Positions 17,341 through 25,243 of a stretch of DNA of 49,576 nucleotides are shown here, one piece after another. Both the position numbers and the translations under genes were made by a program. The DNA lies in NCBI GenBank assembly GCA_913045265.1, contig CAJWQX010000018.1, positions 1-49,576 of the forward strand. The letters are read 5' to 3'. The first letter of the stretch is position 1. The number at the start of each line of letters is the position of its first letter. The DNA comes from UBA11889 sp002313255 (GTDB lineage Bacteria; Pseudomonadota; Gammaproteobacteria; Pseudomonadales; Azotimanducaceae). The notes under the pieces are model-generated. The model saw nothing but the letters and a program-made list of their open reading frames with translations, made no database searches and had not been told where the DNA came from.

Positions 17341-17754
17341 ATGACTGAACCGACTCGGCCTTTACCCAATTTCGAAGAGTCTGACACGGCGCCCTTTTGG
17401 GAAGGGACGATGGACCGTCAACTTCGTTTTCAGCGCTGTAATGATTGCGACACGGTCATTTTTCACCCACGTCGCCATTGCGTTGGGTGCTTGGGTCATG
17501 ACCTCATATGGCACGACGCTAGCGGGCAAGGGACGGTTTACAGTTACAGCATCGTCCGCCAAAGCTACCACCCCTTCTTTCGGCAACATCTACCCTATGT
17601 CGTTGCTTGGGTTGACCTAGATGAAGGCCCGCGATTGCTGTCCAACGTCGTGGGTATTGAAGATCCATCGAGCGACGTGCATTGTGGAATGGCGGTTCGT
17701 GTCGAATGGGAACCCCACGGCGATTACGCGATCCCGCTTTTTCGACCGCTATAG
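17341..17754 (+). CDS. Zn-ribbon/OB-fold DUF35 partner protein
   Basis: A 137-residue two-domain protein. CNDC (Cys33, Cys36) and CVGC (Cys47, Cys50) form a rubredoxin-like zinc ribbon, followed by an OB fold beginning GQGTVYSYSIVRQSYHP. DUF35 proteins bind acyl-CoA and form complexes with thiolase-like partners, where they are needed for stability or activity. The ATG follows the stop of the thiolase-like gene by one base, so the two are surely translated together as a complex. A longer in-frame ORF starts upstream but lies inside the partner gene and is ignored. Confidence 0.93.
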   Translation: MTEPTRPLPNFEESDTAPFWEGTMDRQLRFQRCNDCDTVIFHPRRHCVGCLGHDLIWHDASGQGTVYSYSIVRQSYHPFFRQHLPYVVAWVDLDEGPRLLSNVVGIEDPSSDVHCGMAVRVEWEPHGDYAIPLFRPL

Positions 17755-17773
17755 AAGTACGGGTAACGAACCC

Positions 17774-18391
17774 TTAGTGCTGCCGCCAAACCTCGGGATT
17801 GGCATCGGTTAGGCCGAATACCTGCCAACGGGGCATTCGGGTCCCAGTGGTATCGAGGGTGAGCCCGCTACCGGGTATAGTCAGAATGGCTTGTTCGATC
17901 CCCCACCGGGAAATATTTTGGACCCCATGCATGGTTGCCATTTCGTCGAGCGAATAAAAACCCGCATCGGCAGTCTCGACGCTGTCGTAGCGCGGTTCTC
18001 CGGCAACATAATCGAGACGGAAAATCATGTAGATGTTTGAGCTCGGACCGCCCAGCATGTGACGGAAGGCGACGACGTCGGTTACTTTGGCGGTAACACC
18101 GGCTTCTTCTTCGATTTCACGCTCTACGGCCAAGGAAAGTAGTTCGTCGTTTTCGACGTATCCCCCGGGTAATTGCCATGTGCCGGCAAAGGGTTCCTGA
18201 CCGCGCTGGATAAGAAGTGCCTTGTTGACGCCTGCTTCTGTGCGTAGCACCACGCCCGAACAGCCAATAGAAAAATCCCCAAAATGGACGAACCCGCAGT
18301 CAGTATCTGGGCACGATTGGCGGTCCCGGCCACCATCAAACACGCTGGTGAGCGGGGTGGCGCAGCGTGGGCAAAAATTGATCTTCGACAT
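17774..18391 (-). CDS. NUDIX hydrolase with N-terminal zinc ribbon
   Basis: A 205-residue NUDIX enzyme. A zinc ribbon at the N-terminus (CPRC at residues 7-10 and CPDTDC near residue 28) precedes the NUDIX fold. The NUDIX box is intact, with GYVEND-E-LLSLAVE-REIEEEAGV fitting the GX5EX7REUXEEXGU consensus around residues 99-121. These enzymes cleave nucleoside diphosphates linked to another moiety, such as NADH, ADP-ribose or NDP-sugars. It lies 21 bases downstream of the PHP gene on the same strand, forming a likely coaE-PHP-NUDIX transcript, and is convergent with the DUF35 gene 19 bases away. Substrate unknown. Confidence 0.93.
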   Translation of the reverse strand: MSKINFCPRCATPLTSVFDGGRDRQSCPDTDCGFVHFGDFSIGCSGVVLRTEAGVNKALLIQRGQEPFAGTWQLPGGYVENDELLSLAVEREIEEEAGVTAKVTDVVAFRHMLGGPSSNIYMIFRLDYVAGEPRYDSVETADAGFYSLDEMATMHGVQNISRWGIEQAILTIPGSGLTLDTTGTRMPRWQVFGLTDANPEVWRQH

Positions 18392-18412
18392 GAATAATTG
18401 GCAATTGAGTGA

Positions 18413-19042
18413 TTACGTTTTGAACGAGACGGCTTTGAACTCGCCTGCGTTTAGCGCTTCCACGAGTTCCAGTTCTGAGTGGACAGGATTCGAGAATTCG
18501 GTTGCACAGCGGCCGACGTGGCTAACGATGTGTGAATCACTGCCACCAATACCAAGGTAAGACTGTTGTTCGGCCATCGACTGTGCAATGTCGTCCTCGT
18601 TATTGCGACTGCCTCCGTTGAACGTTTCGACGATACGGACTCCCTTGGGGATGCCGTACTCGTCTAAATGAGCGCTCATACCGACGCGTGGCCTGCCCGG
18701 ATGGCACGGCACTGGAACGGCGCCGAGGGCCTCGCTTTTTTCTATTACTTCGGCCAGAGGCAGGTCGATGCTTGAGAAGTTGAATTGCTCGGTCAGCGCT
18801 TCAGTGACACCGAACACAAGCACGTGCCCGTATTCCGTCTCGACCTCGGCACCCTTAAGGATGATCAGATTAAACTCTTTAGCGAGCGCGCTGTAATCGG
18901 ATTCAAAGTCAAACTGTCGGTGCTCGGTCAAGACGAAACCGTCGATGGGGATGTCTCGCGCTTTAATCCACTGACAGTAGTTTTGGACTTTTGCCCGACC
19001 GTCGTCTGATTTGATGGAATGGGTATGGAGGTCGATGATCAT
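18413..19042 (-). CDS. PHP-domain metal-dependent phosphoesterase
   Basis: A 209-residue PHP protein. The first metal-binding motif is IDLHTHSIKSDDG at residues 3-15, followed by LTEHRQFD, ILKGAEVETEYGHVLVFG and VPCHPGRPR; GGSDSH near the C-terminus completes the metal site. PHP domains hydrolyse phosphoesters or nucleic-acid ends, with histidinol phosphate or nucleotides as typical substrates. AAGGAATC lies just upstream of the ATG, which follows the coaE stop by about ten bases. The protein lacks any polymerase or other added domain. Exact substrate cannot be told. Confidence 0.9.
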   Translation of the reverse strand: MIIDLHTHSIKSDDGRAKVQNYCQWIKARDIPIDGFVLTEHRQFDFESDYSALAKEFNLIILKGAEVETEYGHVLVFGVTEALTEQFNFSSIDLPLAEVIEKSEALGAVPVPCHPGRPRVGMSAHLDEYGIPKGVRIVETFNGGSRNNEDDIAQSMAEQQSYLGIGGSDSHIVSHVGRCATEFSNPVHSELELVEALNAGEFKAVSFKT

Positions 19043-19052
19043 GCTGATTCCT

Positions 19053-19652
19053 TCATCCGCTCGAGACTTGCTTCCATGCCGTATTAATTTGGCTCACGAG
19101 TGTTGCTTCGTCTTTGGTATTGTCGATAACAAGGTGCGCTTTGGCGGTGCGTTCGTCGTTACTAAGTTGACTGTTGATGCGTGCTTCGATCGCGGCCCGA
19201 TCGGCGCCATCACGTCGCATGGCTCGCTCGATGGCAACCTCAGGGTCGACGACGACGACCCAGATTTCATCGGCGATGTCGTCCCAACCGGCTTCGAACA
19301 AAACCGCCGCTTCCAACACGATCACGGCAGTGGGATTTTCGTCGCCGACCTTGCGGATCTCCAACTCAGCCAATCGGCGTATTTCGGGCCAGACAATATC
19401 GGTGAGACGTGTTAATGCGTCGCCGTTACCGAACACTTTGCTGCCGAGAGCGCGACGATCGATGGTGCCGTTGTCTGCAACGATATCTTCACCAAACGTT
19501 TTCACCACAGTTTGGAATGCCGATGTGCCGGGGTTGTACGCTTGGTGACCCAGAACGTCTGCATCGATTATACGTGCGCCGAGCTCGCCCAGCAGCGTTG
19601 CCGCTGTGGACTTTCCGGATGCAATTCCGCCTGTGAGGCCAACGACTCGCAA
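19053..19652 (-). CDS. coaE: Dephospho-CoA kinase
   Basis: CoaE phosphorylates the 3'-hydroxyl of dephospho-CoA, the last step of coenzyme A synthesis. The protein is 199 residues, normal for the family. The P-loop GGIASGKST lies at residues 8-16, and IIDADVLGHQAY, GTIDRRALGSKVFGN and LEAAVLFEAGWD are the expected substrate and lid elements. The start is TTG 19652, with GGAAGGGAG about seven bases upstream. It leads a minus-strand unit with the PHP and NUDIX genes. Unlike many gammaproteobacteria, it is not next to pilD or yacG here. Confidence 0.96.
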   Translation of the reverse strand: MRVVGLTGGIASGKSTAATLLGELGARIIDADVLGHQAYNPGTSAFQTVVKTFGEDIVADNGTIDRRALGSKVFGNGDALTRLTDIVWPEIRRLAELEIRKVGDENPTAVIVLEAAVLFEAGWDDIADEIWVVVVDPEVAIERAMRRDGADRAAIEARINSQLSNDERTAKAHLVIDNTKDEATLVSQINTAWKQVSSG

Positions 19653-19719
19653 ACGCGTACTCCCTTCCGCAAACCGCGCATCATAGCTATTTCGACGTGG
19701 TCACTCTAGCATCGCTGCC

Positions 19720-20043
19720 GTGGTAAAGATTACATTCGTGCAGCCGGACGGCAGCCGTCAGGTCCTTGAAGCAACGGACGGTGAGTCCGTCATGGATTGC
19801 GCGGTCGATCACGGCGTACCGGGTATCAGGGCGCAATGCGGCGGTGGTTGTACCTGCTCGACGTGTCATTGTTACCTAGAAGAATCTTGGTTTGTGCTTT
19901 CGGGTCCGTTGGATCCCGACGAAAAAGACATCTTGGAGTTTGTCCCGGAGCGCCGCAGCAATAGCCGTCTAACCTGTCAGGTGCCGATAAGTGAAAGTCT
20001 CGACGGAATGATTGTTCACATTCCGGCGTCGAACTTAGCTTAG
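19720..20043 (+). CDS. Adrenodoxin-type [2Fe-2S] ferredoxin
   Basis: A 107-residue ferredoxin that carries single electrons, commonly to P450s or oxygenases. CGGGCTCSTC supplies three cluster ligands in the C-x5-C-x2-C spacing, and the fourth Cys is in RLTCQVP about 38 residues later. EKDILEFVPERR is the usual adrenodoxin-family segment. The start is GTG 19720; I see no strong ribosome binding site, and the gene is divergent from coaE with 67 bases between them. No reductase or P450 is adjacent; the membrane desaturase at 3069 and the dioxygenases here are possible but unproven partners. Confidence 0.93.
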   Translation: MVKITFVQPDGSRQVLEATDGESVMDCAVDHGVPGIRAQCGGGCTCSTCHCYLEESWFVLSGPLDPDEKDILEFVPERRSNSRLTCQVPISESLDGMIVHIPASNLA

Positions 20044-20088
20044 TCGACGGAATTTTCGATCCGCAGGTTGGGGATACGGTTCGATGTG

Positions 20089-21438
20089 TTATAGACCCGA
20101 AAACTGCTTGATACGGCTGTCGTTGCGGCTGGTTGATCGAAGTCGCAGTCCGCTAGCTAATGCGACCAGTGCAGCGCCGATCGCCATTCCGGCCCAGAAT
20201 CCGTATACGCCGTAATCGCCGAAACCAAAATAGGTGGCGATTGGTAACGCGATGACCCAATAACCAACCAGCGCAAAGATCATGGGCGCGCGCGTGTCTT
20301 TATAACCGCGCAACGAGCCGATGGCCGTTCCCTGCGTGGCATCAGCGATTTGATAAACCGCAATAATGAGTATGAGCGTCGCTGCTATGGCCACGACGTC
20401 GGCGTCTTGTGAGTAGAGCGAGACCACGTCGTGCCGAAACAAGACCAGTAGCAAACTCACCAATAATGCGTAACCGAGAGCGAGTTTGATTGCCGTAGCG
20501 CCCACCGCGCGAGCGCTGGCATGATCCCCCGCACCCACCGTAACTCCAATCCGAATGCTGGCAGCCCCCCCGATTGCCATAGGGATGACAAACGTCGCCC
20601 AATTGATGTTCCCAGCGATGCTGTGTGCGGCCAGCGGAACGACGCCTAGTGTACCGACCATAAAGCCGATGACAGAAAAGATCGCCATCGAGATAAATGA
20701 CGACAGACCGATGGGGAGGCCGATACGGAAGATATTCATAATCGTGGCGATGTTGGGGAGATCGAATCGAGCGGTCACTCTTGTTCGACGAAAGTGCGCC
20801 CGAAATAATTGGGTAGTCATAAGCAATAGCTCTAACCACATAACGATCGCGGTGGCGTAACCGCACCCGACACCGCCCAATTCAGGCGCGCCGAATCGGC
20901 CGTAGATGAACGCGTAATTCAAAAACGCGTTGACGGCGAGCGCGAACGCGACGATGACCATGGGGGAGACCGTATGTCCGAGGCCTTCGGACGTATATCT
21001 GAGCGTGACGTACACGAACACCGTCGGGATTCCCCACGCAGCGGCGTCGAGGTATTGATCCGCGATGGAGATCGCGTCACGATCGATGGCCATCCATTGG
21101 AACACTGTCCCCGCTTGCGTGACGAGAACGACGGTGACGAGCGACGCGCCTAGCGCAATCCATATCCCTTGTCGCACCAAGGCACCGATTTCGTGCACTC
21201 GATTGGCCCCTCTCAATTGGGCCGTGATAGGGGTCAGCGCCATGGTAATGCCGGCGGTCAACATAAAAATGGGCCATAAGATGTTTCCCCCGAGCGCAAC
21301 GCCGGCGAGATCGGTGGCGGAGTAACGGCCCGCCATGGCGGTATCCAAAAATCCCATGCCCATGATGAAGAACTGGGTTAGTGCCATGGGGGCAGCTAGC
21401 TTGACGAGCGCCCGGCTTTCAGTGATGAATCGGCTCAT
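20089..21438 (-). CDS. MATE family multidrug efflux transporter
   Basis: A 449-residue inner-membrane transporter with about twelve hydrophobic helices in two related halves. The N-terminus (ALVKLAAPMALTQFFIMGMGFLDTAMAGRY) has the MATE entry segment, and AGNINWATFVIPMAIGGAASIRIGVTVGAGD is the second-half counterpart. Family members export drugs or metabolites in exchange for Na+ or H+. The start codon overlaps the 5' end of the divergently transcribed methyltransferase gene, an unusual arrangement. Substrates are unknown. Confidence 0.95.
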   Translation of the reverse strand: MSRFITESRALVKLAAPMALTQFFIMGMGFLDTAMAGRYSATDLAGVALGGNILWPIFMLTAGITMALTPITAQLRGANRVHEIGALVRQGIWIALGASLVTVVLVTQAGTVFQWMAIDRDAISIADQYLDAAAWGIPTVFVYVTLRYTSEGLGHTVSPMVIVAFALAVNAFLNYAFIYGRFGAPELGGVGCGYATAIVMWLELLLMTTQLFRAHFRRTRVTARFDLPNIATIMNIFRIGLPIGLSSFISMAIFSVIGFMVGTLGVVPLAAHSIAGNINWATFVIPMAIGGAASIRIGVTVGAGDHASARAVGATAIKLALGYALLVSLLLVLFRHDVVSLYSQDADVVAIAATLILIIAVYQIADATQGTAIGSLRGYKDTRAPMIFALVGYWVIALPIATYFGFGDYGVYGFWAGMAIGAALVALASGLRLRSTSRNDSRIKQFSGL

Positions 21439-22069
21439 GGACGAAAACGTATTTCCTGAAGAGTACTTCCGCCGAGCCGACGAGAGCCCGGATGGGAACT
21501 TTTATTTGGCTCCGCGCTTCGTCGCCCATATTGATCCAGAGACGATCGAAGCATTGACGCAATTCTATCGGGAATTCGTTCCGTTGAAAGCCGACGTGCT
21601 TGATCTCATGAGTTCGTGGATTTCGCACCTGCCCGAGGATCAAACACTAGGACGGGTGGCCGGGCTTGGTATGAACGAAGAAGAACTGGTTGGTAACGCG
21701 AGGCTGACAGAATACGTGGTCCACGATTTGAATCGCGATCACGAGCTGCCCTATGCACCTAGCTCCTTTGATCGCGTGCTCATTAGTGTGTCGATTCAAT
21801 ACTTGGTTAAACCCGTAGAAGTGCTGTCGTCTGTGCGTTCGGTCATGCGTCCCGAGGGTCAAATAGCGATTGCGATGTCCCACCGGTGTTTCCCGACTAA
21901 AGCCATCGCAGCATTCCACTCACTGTCTCCGAGAGAACGGATGGAATTGGTGTCGGCGTTTCTATTCGAGGCTGGCTTTGAGGAGATTAGGTTTGTCGAT
22001 CAGTCGCCCGCGACGGGCGATCCACTATGGATTGTCCTCGGTACCGTACCGTTGGAGTTAAACCTTTGA
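21437..22069 (+). CDS. SAM-dependent methyltransferase-like protein
   Basis: A 210-residue class I methyltransferase-like protein. VLDLMSSWISHLPED replaces the usual glycine-rich SAM motif and is characteristic of a widespread family annotated as methyltransferase; LPYAPSSFDRVLISVSIQYLVKPVEVL is the motif IV region and MRPEGQIAIAMSHRCFP the following strand. Because the glycine loop is altered, SAM binding is inferred from the fold only. ATG 21437 or the in-frame ATG 21425 both fall inside or at the edge of the divergent MATE gene. It ends nine bases from a convergent gene. Confidence 0.85.
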   Translation: MDENVFPEEYFRRADESPDGNFYLAPRFVAHIDPETIEALTQFYREFVPLKADVLDLMSSWISHLPEDQTLGRVAGLGMNEEELVGNARLTEYVVHDLNRDHELPYAPSSFDRVLISVSIQYLVKPVEVLSSVRSVMRPEGQIAIAMSHRCFPTKAIAAFHSLSPRERMELVSAFLFEAGFEEIRFVDQSPATGDPLWIVLGTVPLELNL

Positions 22070-22078
22070 CCTACGCGG

Positions 22079-22636
22079 TTAGTTAGAGGCGCCGATGGTA
22101 TGTTGTTGAATACTCCGATCGCGGTACTCGATCCCGTGATCGTAATGTCCTGCAGACGTCAAACGTATTGAGACGACTTTGGTGCCGCGGTTTTCCCAAA
22201 ACCACCCGTGCTTGCCGGAAAAAGGCGCAATAAATGTCCCTGAAGAATGGCGCTTCCGACCGCTCTCATAAAAACTCGCCTCTCCCGGCTCGGCGTCGTC
22301 GGCTTCGCCGTGAAAGTCGAACAAAACCTCGCCCGACGCGTCCCAGTTGTAAACCATGCCAGCCCCGGCCGCGAGGTGGTACTTGAACTCCATCGATTCG
22401 AATGGACTCAACGGAATCTCGATGTCGTGGGTGACGTAGTCATCTGTTTGCGCGGTTGAACTGGTGTGCGTTGTGTCGGTGACGTAAAGATCTAAGAGTC
22501 CCAGTGCTTTCCCGGTACCGAGCGGATCGATGCCAAACTCTGCGGGTAGAACCGCGCCGATCAGGACGAGGACCGCGATGGAAAACGAGATGGCGGTGGT
22601 GATGGCAATGGACTTGGTAGTGGGGTTGGAGGTCAT
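22079..22636 (-). CDS. Transmembrane anchor-type protein of a HupE-linked family
   Basis: A 185-residue protein with one N-terminal membrane helix (residues 9-31, AITTAISFSIAVLVLIGAVL) and an extracytoplasmic domain of beta character. PLSPFESMEFKYHLAAGAGMVYNW and GTFIAPFSGKHGWFWENRG suggest a cupin-like or beta-sandwich fold with several His residues. Similar proteins are found next to HupE/UreJ genes, and here the ATG overlaps the HupE stop by four bases. It probably forms a complex with HupE or presents a metal to it; this is inference from position. It ends the six-gene minus-strand operon. Confidence 0.8.
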   Translation of the reverse strand: MTSNPTTKSIAITTAISFSIAVLVLIGAVLPAEFGIDPLGTGKALGLLDLYVTDTTHTSSTAQTDDYVTHDIEIPLSPFESMEFKYHLAAGAGMVYNWDASGEVLFDFHGEADDAEPGEASFYESGRKRHSSGTFIAPFSGKHGWFWENRGTKVVSIRLTSAGHYDHGIEYRDRSIQQHTIGASN

Positions 22637-23376
22637 GACGACAGCGAATATTGCAGCAAGTGATACCCGGCCAGCATAAATCCACTGGCCACCAATGCGC
22701 TATTGGCAACAAAACTCATGCGCTTGAAACTCGGGCGGAAACGCCAAAAGATGAGAACTGCCATCACGCATACCAACGCAGCGAGTTGGCCCAACTCGAC
22801 GCCGACGTTGAAACAAATCAGATTGATCAGACCGCCGTTTTCAGTGGACATGAGTCCTTGAAGTTTGGTCGCAAGCCCGAGCCCGTGGAACAGCCCGAAA
22901 ACAAAAACCGCGAGTCGGGTGTCGGGCGCCCAACGGCCGAGAAGTTTGATGCCGCCGAGATTCTCGAACCCCTTATAGACGACCGAAAAACCGATGATCG
23001 CATCGACGATCGAGGCGTTCACCATCCAGTTTGCAAGGACACCGCAAAGCAACGTGATGCTGTGTCCAACCGTAAAAAGCGACGCGTAAATTGCGACATC
23101 CCGTGCGCTTCGAAGAAAAAACATCACCCCGGTCAGAAAGAGGATGTGATCAATACCGGTGAACATGTGCTTAGCGCCAAGGTAGGTAAATACTGCGGCG
23201 GCGACACCTTCGATCGATTGGACGTAATTGGCGTTGGCTTGGGAAAGATCGTGTCCGGACGCTGAAATAGCGAAGCCTAGAACAATCAAGCCAAGAAACG
23301 CTCTACTGATCGTTTTCGACCCAGTAGCGTTGATGGCACGCAACGCACACGTTATATAACTGACCGCCCAAATCAA
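22633..23376 (-). CDS. HupE/UreJ family membrane protein
   Basis: A membrane protein of up to 247 residues with a signal-like N-terminus ending ASGHDLSQ and about six helices. KHMFTGIDHILFLTGVMFF, YASLFTVGHSITLLCGVL and VFGLFHGLGLATKL carry the conserved His and Asp residues of the family, which in hydrogenase and urease systems transports nickel. No hydrogenase or urease is present, so the metal could be another, such as copper or cobalt. The listed ATG overlaps the upstream lipoprotein gene by 74 bases; TTG 23343 is a plausible later start. It lies in the middle of the six-gene operon. Confidence 0.85.
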   Translation of the reverse strand: MIWAVSYITCALRAINATGSKTISRAFLGLIVLGFAISASGHDLSQANANYVQSIEGVAAAVFTYLGAKHMFTGIDHILFLTGVMFFLRSARDVAIYASLFTVGHSITLLCGVLANWMVNASIVDAIIGFSVVYKGFENLGGIKLLGRWAPDTRLAVFVFGLFHGLGLATKLQGLMSTENGGLINLICFNVGVELGQLAALVCVMAVLIFWRFRPSFKRMSFVANSALVASGFMLAGYHLLQYSLSS

Positions 23377-23761
23377 AAATGGCGTCGGCGTTCTGTTGTT
23401 CGGCCGCCATCATTAGCTCTTTGCCGGTGGACACCAATCCAAGCGAAATTTCGCGCCAATCGTCGTCCTTGGCTCGACCCGGCATGAGTAATAGGTTGCC
23501 TGACTCGCTGACGACGGCGGCCGCGTGTTGGACACGGAACCAACCCTCGTCGGTGGTTGGTGCGAGGTCTTCGACCCCTTCGAGTGTTGCGATGGTACCC
23601 GCCGAGTCCCAGACGATATCGGCGGCTGGTTCGAGTACGTAATGCATGAGTTGTTCGACATCGAGCGATGTCTCATAGTCGGCGATCGAACTTGTGTCTG
23701 GCGCGCTACACCCGATCACCGCCGACATTACGAGCCCGATGGGGAGTTGACGCGCTAACAA
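23303..23761 (-). CDS. Class II-like c-type cytochrome lipoprotein
   Basis: A 152-residue exported protein with a lipoprotein-style signal (LVMSAVIGC, lipobox Cys at about residue 18) and a single haem-binding motif CVACH very close to the C-terminus. A mostly helical body with the haem motif near the end is the cytochrome c' (class II) pattern. It likely transfers electrons or binds a small ligand at the outer face of a membrane. The start is TTG 23761, directly after the DUF6152 stop, so translation is probably coupled; ATG 23728 is too short to keep a signal peptide. The role inside this operon is unknown. Confidence 0.82.
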   Translation of the reverse strand: MLARQLPIGLVMSAVIGCSAPDTSSIADYETSLDVEQLMHYVLEPAADIVWDSAGTIATLEGVEDLAPTTDEGWFRVQHAAAVVSESGNLLLMPGRAKDDDWREISLGLVSTGKELMMAAEQQNADAIFDLGGQLYNVCVACHQRYWVENDQ

Positions 23762-24190
23762 TTAGCGTGGTCGATCGCGCGAATCTGCGCCGTCTCGCGG
23801 CGCCCCTGTCCCTGAGGAACCCAGAAACAGGGTAGTTCCATCGGCGTACGTAATGTTACGGCCGTTGGCGCGATTAGAACGGTCTTTCGACTGGTATCCG
23901 TCGACCACCAGATAGATGCCGGGTTTCAGCGAATCTCGCGTGATCCCACGACGTAGAAGCGTGTTTGGTGTACCACCTTCAACCATCCATGATTCGGTCG
24001 TCCCATCTTCCATCTCGCGTGCAACGTGGATCCACGCGTGCGGATTCACCCACTCGACCTTGATGACTTCGCCCTTAATAAGGAGCGGGCGGTTGGGATC
24101 GAATTCCGCCCCGAACGCGTGATGTGCTTGTGCGCTTGAGAAAGGCAAGAATGCTGCGATCAATGCGATGGTTAGATTCGGTATTTTCAC
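23762..24190 (-). CDS. DUF6152 family exported protein
   Basis: A 142-residue secreted protein. A signal peptide (MKIPNLTIALIAAFLPFSSAQA) is followed by HHAFGAEFDPNRPLLIKGEVIKVEWVNPHAWIHV, read here in two halves, which is the recognisable DUF6152 core with paired His residues at the mature N-terminus. The domain is small and beta-rich, similar to an OB fold. Its function is not known. The start is GTG 24190, preceded by an excellent GGAGGAG site. The C-terminal 25 residues are Gly/Asp/Arg-rich and probably disordered. In this operon it follows two larger secreted proteins. Confidence 0.88.
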   Translation of the reverse strand: MKIPNLTIALIAAFLPFSSAQAHHAFGAEFDPNRPLLIKGEVIKVEWVNPHAWIHVAREMEDGTTESWMVEGGTPNTLLRRGITRDSLKPGIYLVVDGYQSKDRSNRANGRNITYADGTTLFLGSSGTGAPRDGADSRDRPR

Positions 24191-24192
24191 GT

Positions 24193-25242
24193 TTATTCTC
24201 CTCCTTGTGCGGTCATGGCGTCGGTTTCAAGAATCCTTGCGCCACGAAGAATGTTACCGAGCGCGTAGTTGCCCTCGTGACACGCGTATTCGTAGAGCCG
24301 TTCCTCGGTTTCTGGCCAGGAATACTGGCCCTGCCACGGCTGCGTCCATACCGTAGGATCGTTTACGGTAAAGTCGTAAAGCAGCGTGCTCTCGTCCACT
24401 CGGCTAAAGCGTTCGATGACGTGAAGGTTTCGTGTGGCGCCACCAAGACCGGGCCGGTCAGCGAAGTTGGTCGTGTCCACAACCAACGTGTCGTCTTCCC
24501 AGTGACCGACAGAATCGCCCATCCATTTTCGGACATCCGGCGCGACGTGCTCACCGTTCATGCGGACTATACGGGCGTCGTGGTTCATCTCGATGAGAAT
24601 CATCACGGTATCGGGCGTCTGGACGATGCGCTTGGTGTTGTTATAGAGCGCGGGGAGCATGGGTGGTCCTGACGTTGATGAAAAGCCGAGCAAGCAACGC
24701 TCTGCAAGGGGCCGTAGTTCGGGGTCATCGTAGGGACCGGGTCCCTCGTTTTCTAGCCACCACGCTGTGCCGTCGTTTTGACGATAGTTTCGGTATCGGC
24801 TTGCCGTTCGTTTCCGCGACTTTTCAGTTCTTGGTGGGTAACGCCCGTTTTCGGGTTCGTAGATGATCGATGTTGGGATCATCTTGCCGACCGATGTGGT
24901 GCCATCTCGTGGAATCCAAAAGGCGTTGTATCCACCGACATTGCCGGCAGCGCCAGGTGAGCCATCGCCGCCTTCGGGTGGCGCTTCCCTGTTAGGATCG
25001 CTTTCTGTTTGGCCTTGCAGGATCGATTGGGTTGCGCGGGCATATCGTTCTGCCTGCTCTTCGGTCATGTACCGGTTGTCGCCAAAAATACGATTTCGCT
25101 GCATTGATGTTGAAGTGCCGACGTTGTAAGTGCCGCTCATGTCGGGTTTACCCTCGGCAGTTCGCGGGATATCCGCGGTCGCAAATGAGCCGATGACCAC
25201 GGCCGAGAGTATGGGTAACAGGGCGTTTGCTTGGGTGTTCAT
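24193..25242 (-). CDS. Secreted protein of unknown function, paralogue of the next gene
   Basis: A 349-residue protein with a signal peptide (ALLPILSAVVIGSFATA) and a mature start DIPRTAEGKPDMSGTYNVG. The pattern of xPDMSGTW-type start followed by WMGDSVGHWEDDTLVVDTTNF and a terminal YEYACHEGNYALGNIL-type segment recurs in a widespread family of uncharacterised exported proteins, often beside DUF6152. The VGHWEDDTLVVDT core matches DGRWEGDTLVIEV in the upstream gene, so the two are paralogues. ATG 25242 overlaps the upstream stop region. No catalytic motif is recognisable. Confidence 0.82.
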   Translation of the reverse strand: MNTQANALLPILSAVVIGSFATADIPRTAEGKPDMSGTYNVGTSTSMQRNRIFGDNRYMTEEQAERYARATQSILQGQTESDPNREAPPEGGDGSPGAAGNVGGYNAFWIPRDGTTSVGKMIPTSIIYEPENGRYPPRTEKSRKRTASRYRNYRQNDGTAWWLENEGPGPYDDPELRPLAERCLLGFSSTSGPPMLPALYNNTKRIVQTPDTVMILIEMNHDARIVRMNGEHVAPDVRKWMGDSVGHWEDDTLVVDTTNFADRPGLGGATRNLHVIERFSRVDESTLLYDFTVNDPTVWTQPWQGQYSWPETEERLYEYACHEGNYALGNILRGARILETDAMTAQGGE

Positions 25243-25243
25243 A

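Noticed and set aside
22651..23265. 204-residue plus-strand frame opposite HupE
   Set aside because: Charged, low-complexity translation with no family features, fully antisense to a recognisable membrane protein.
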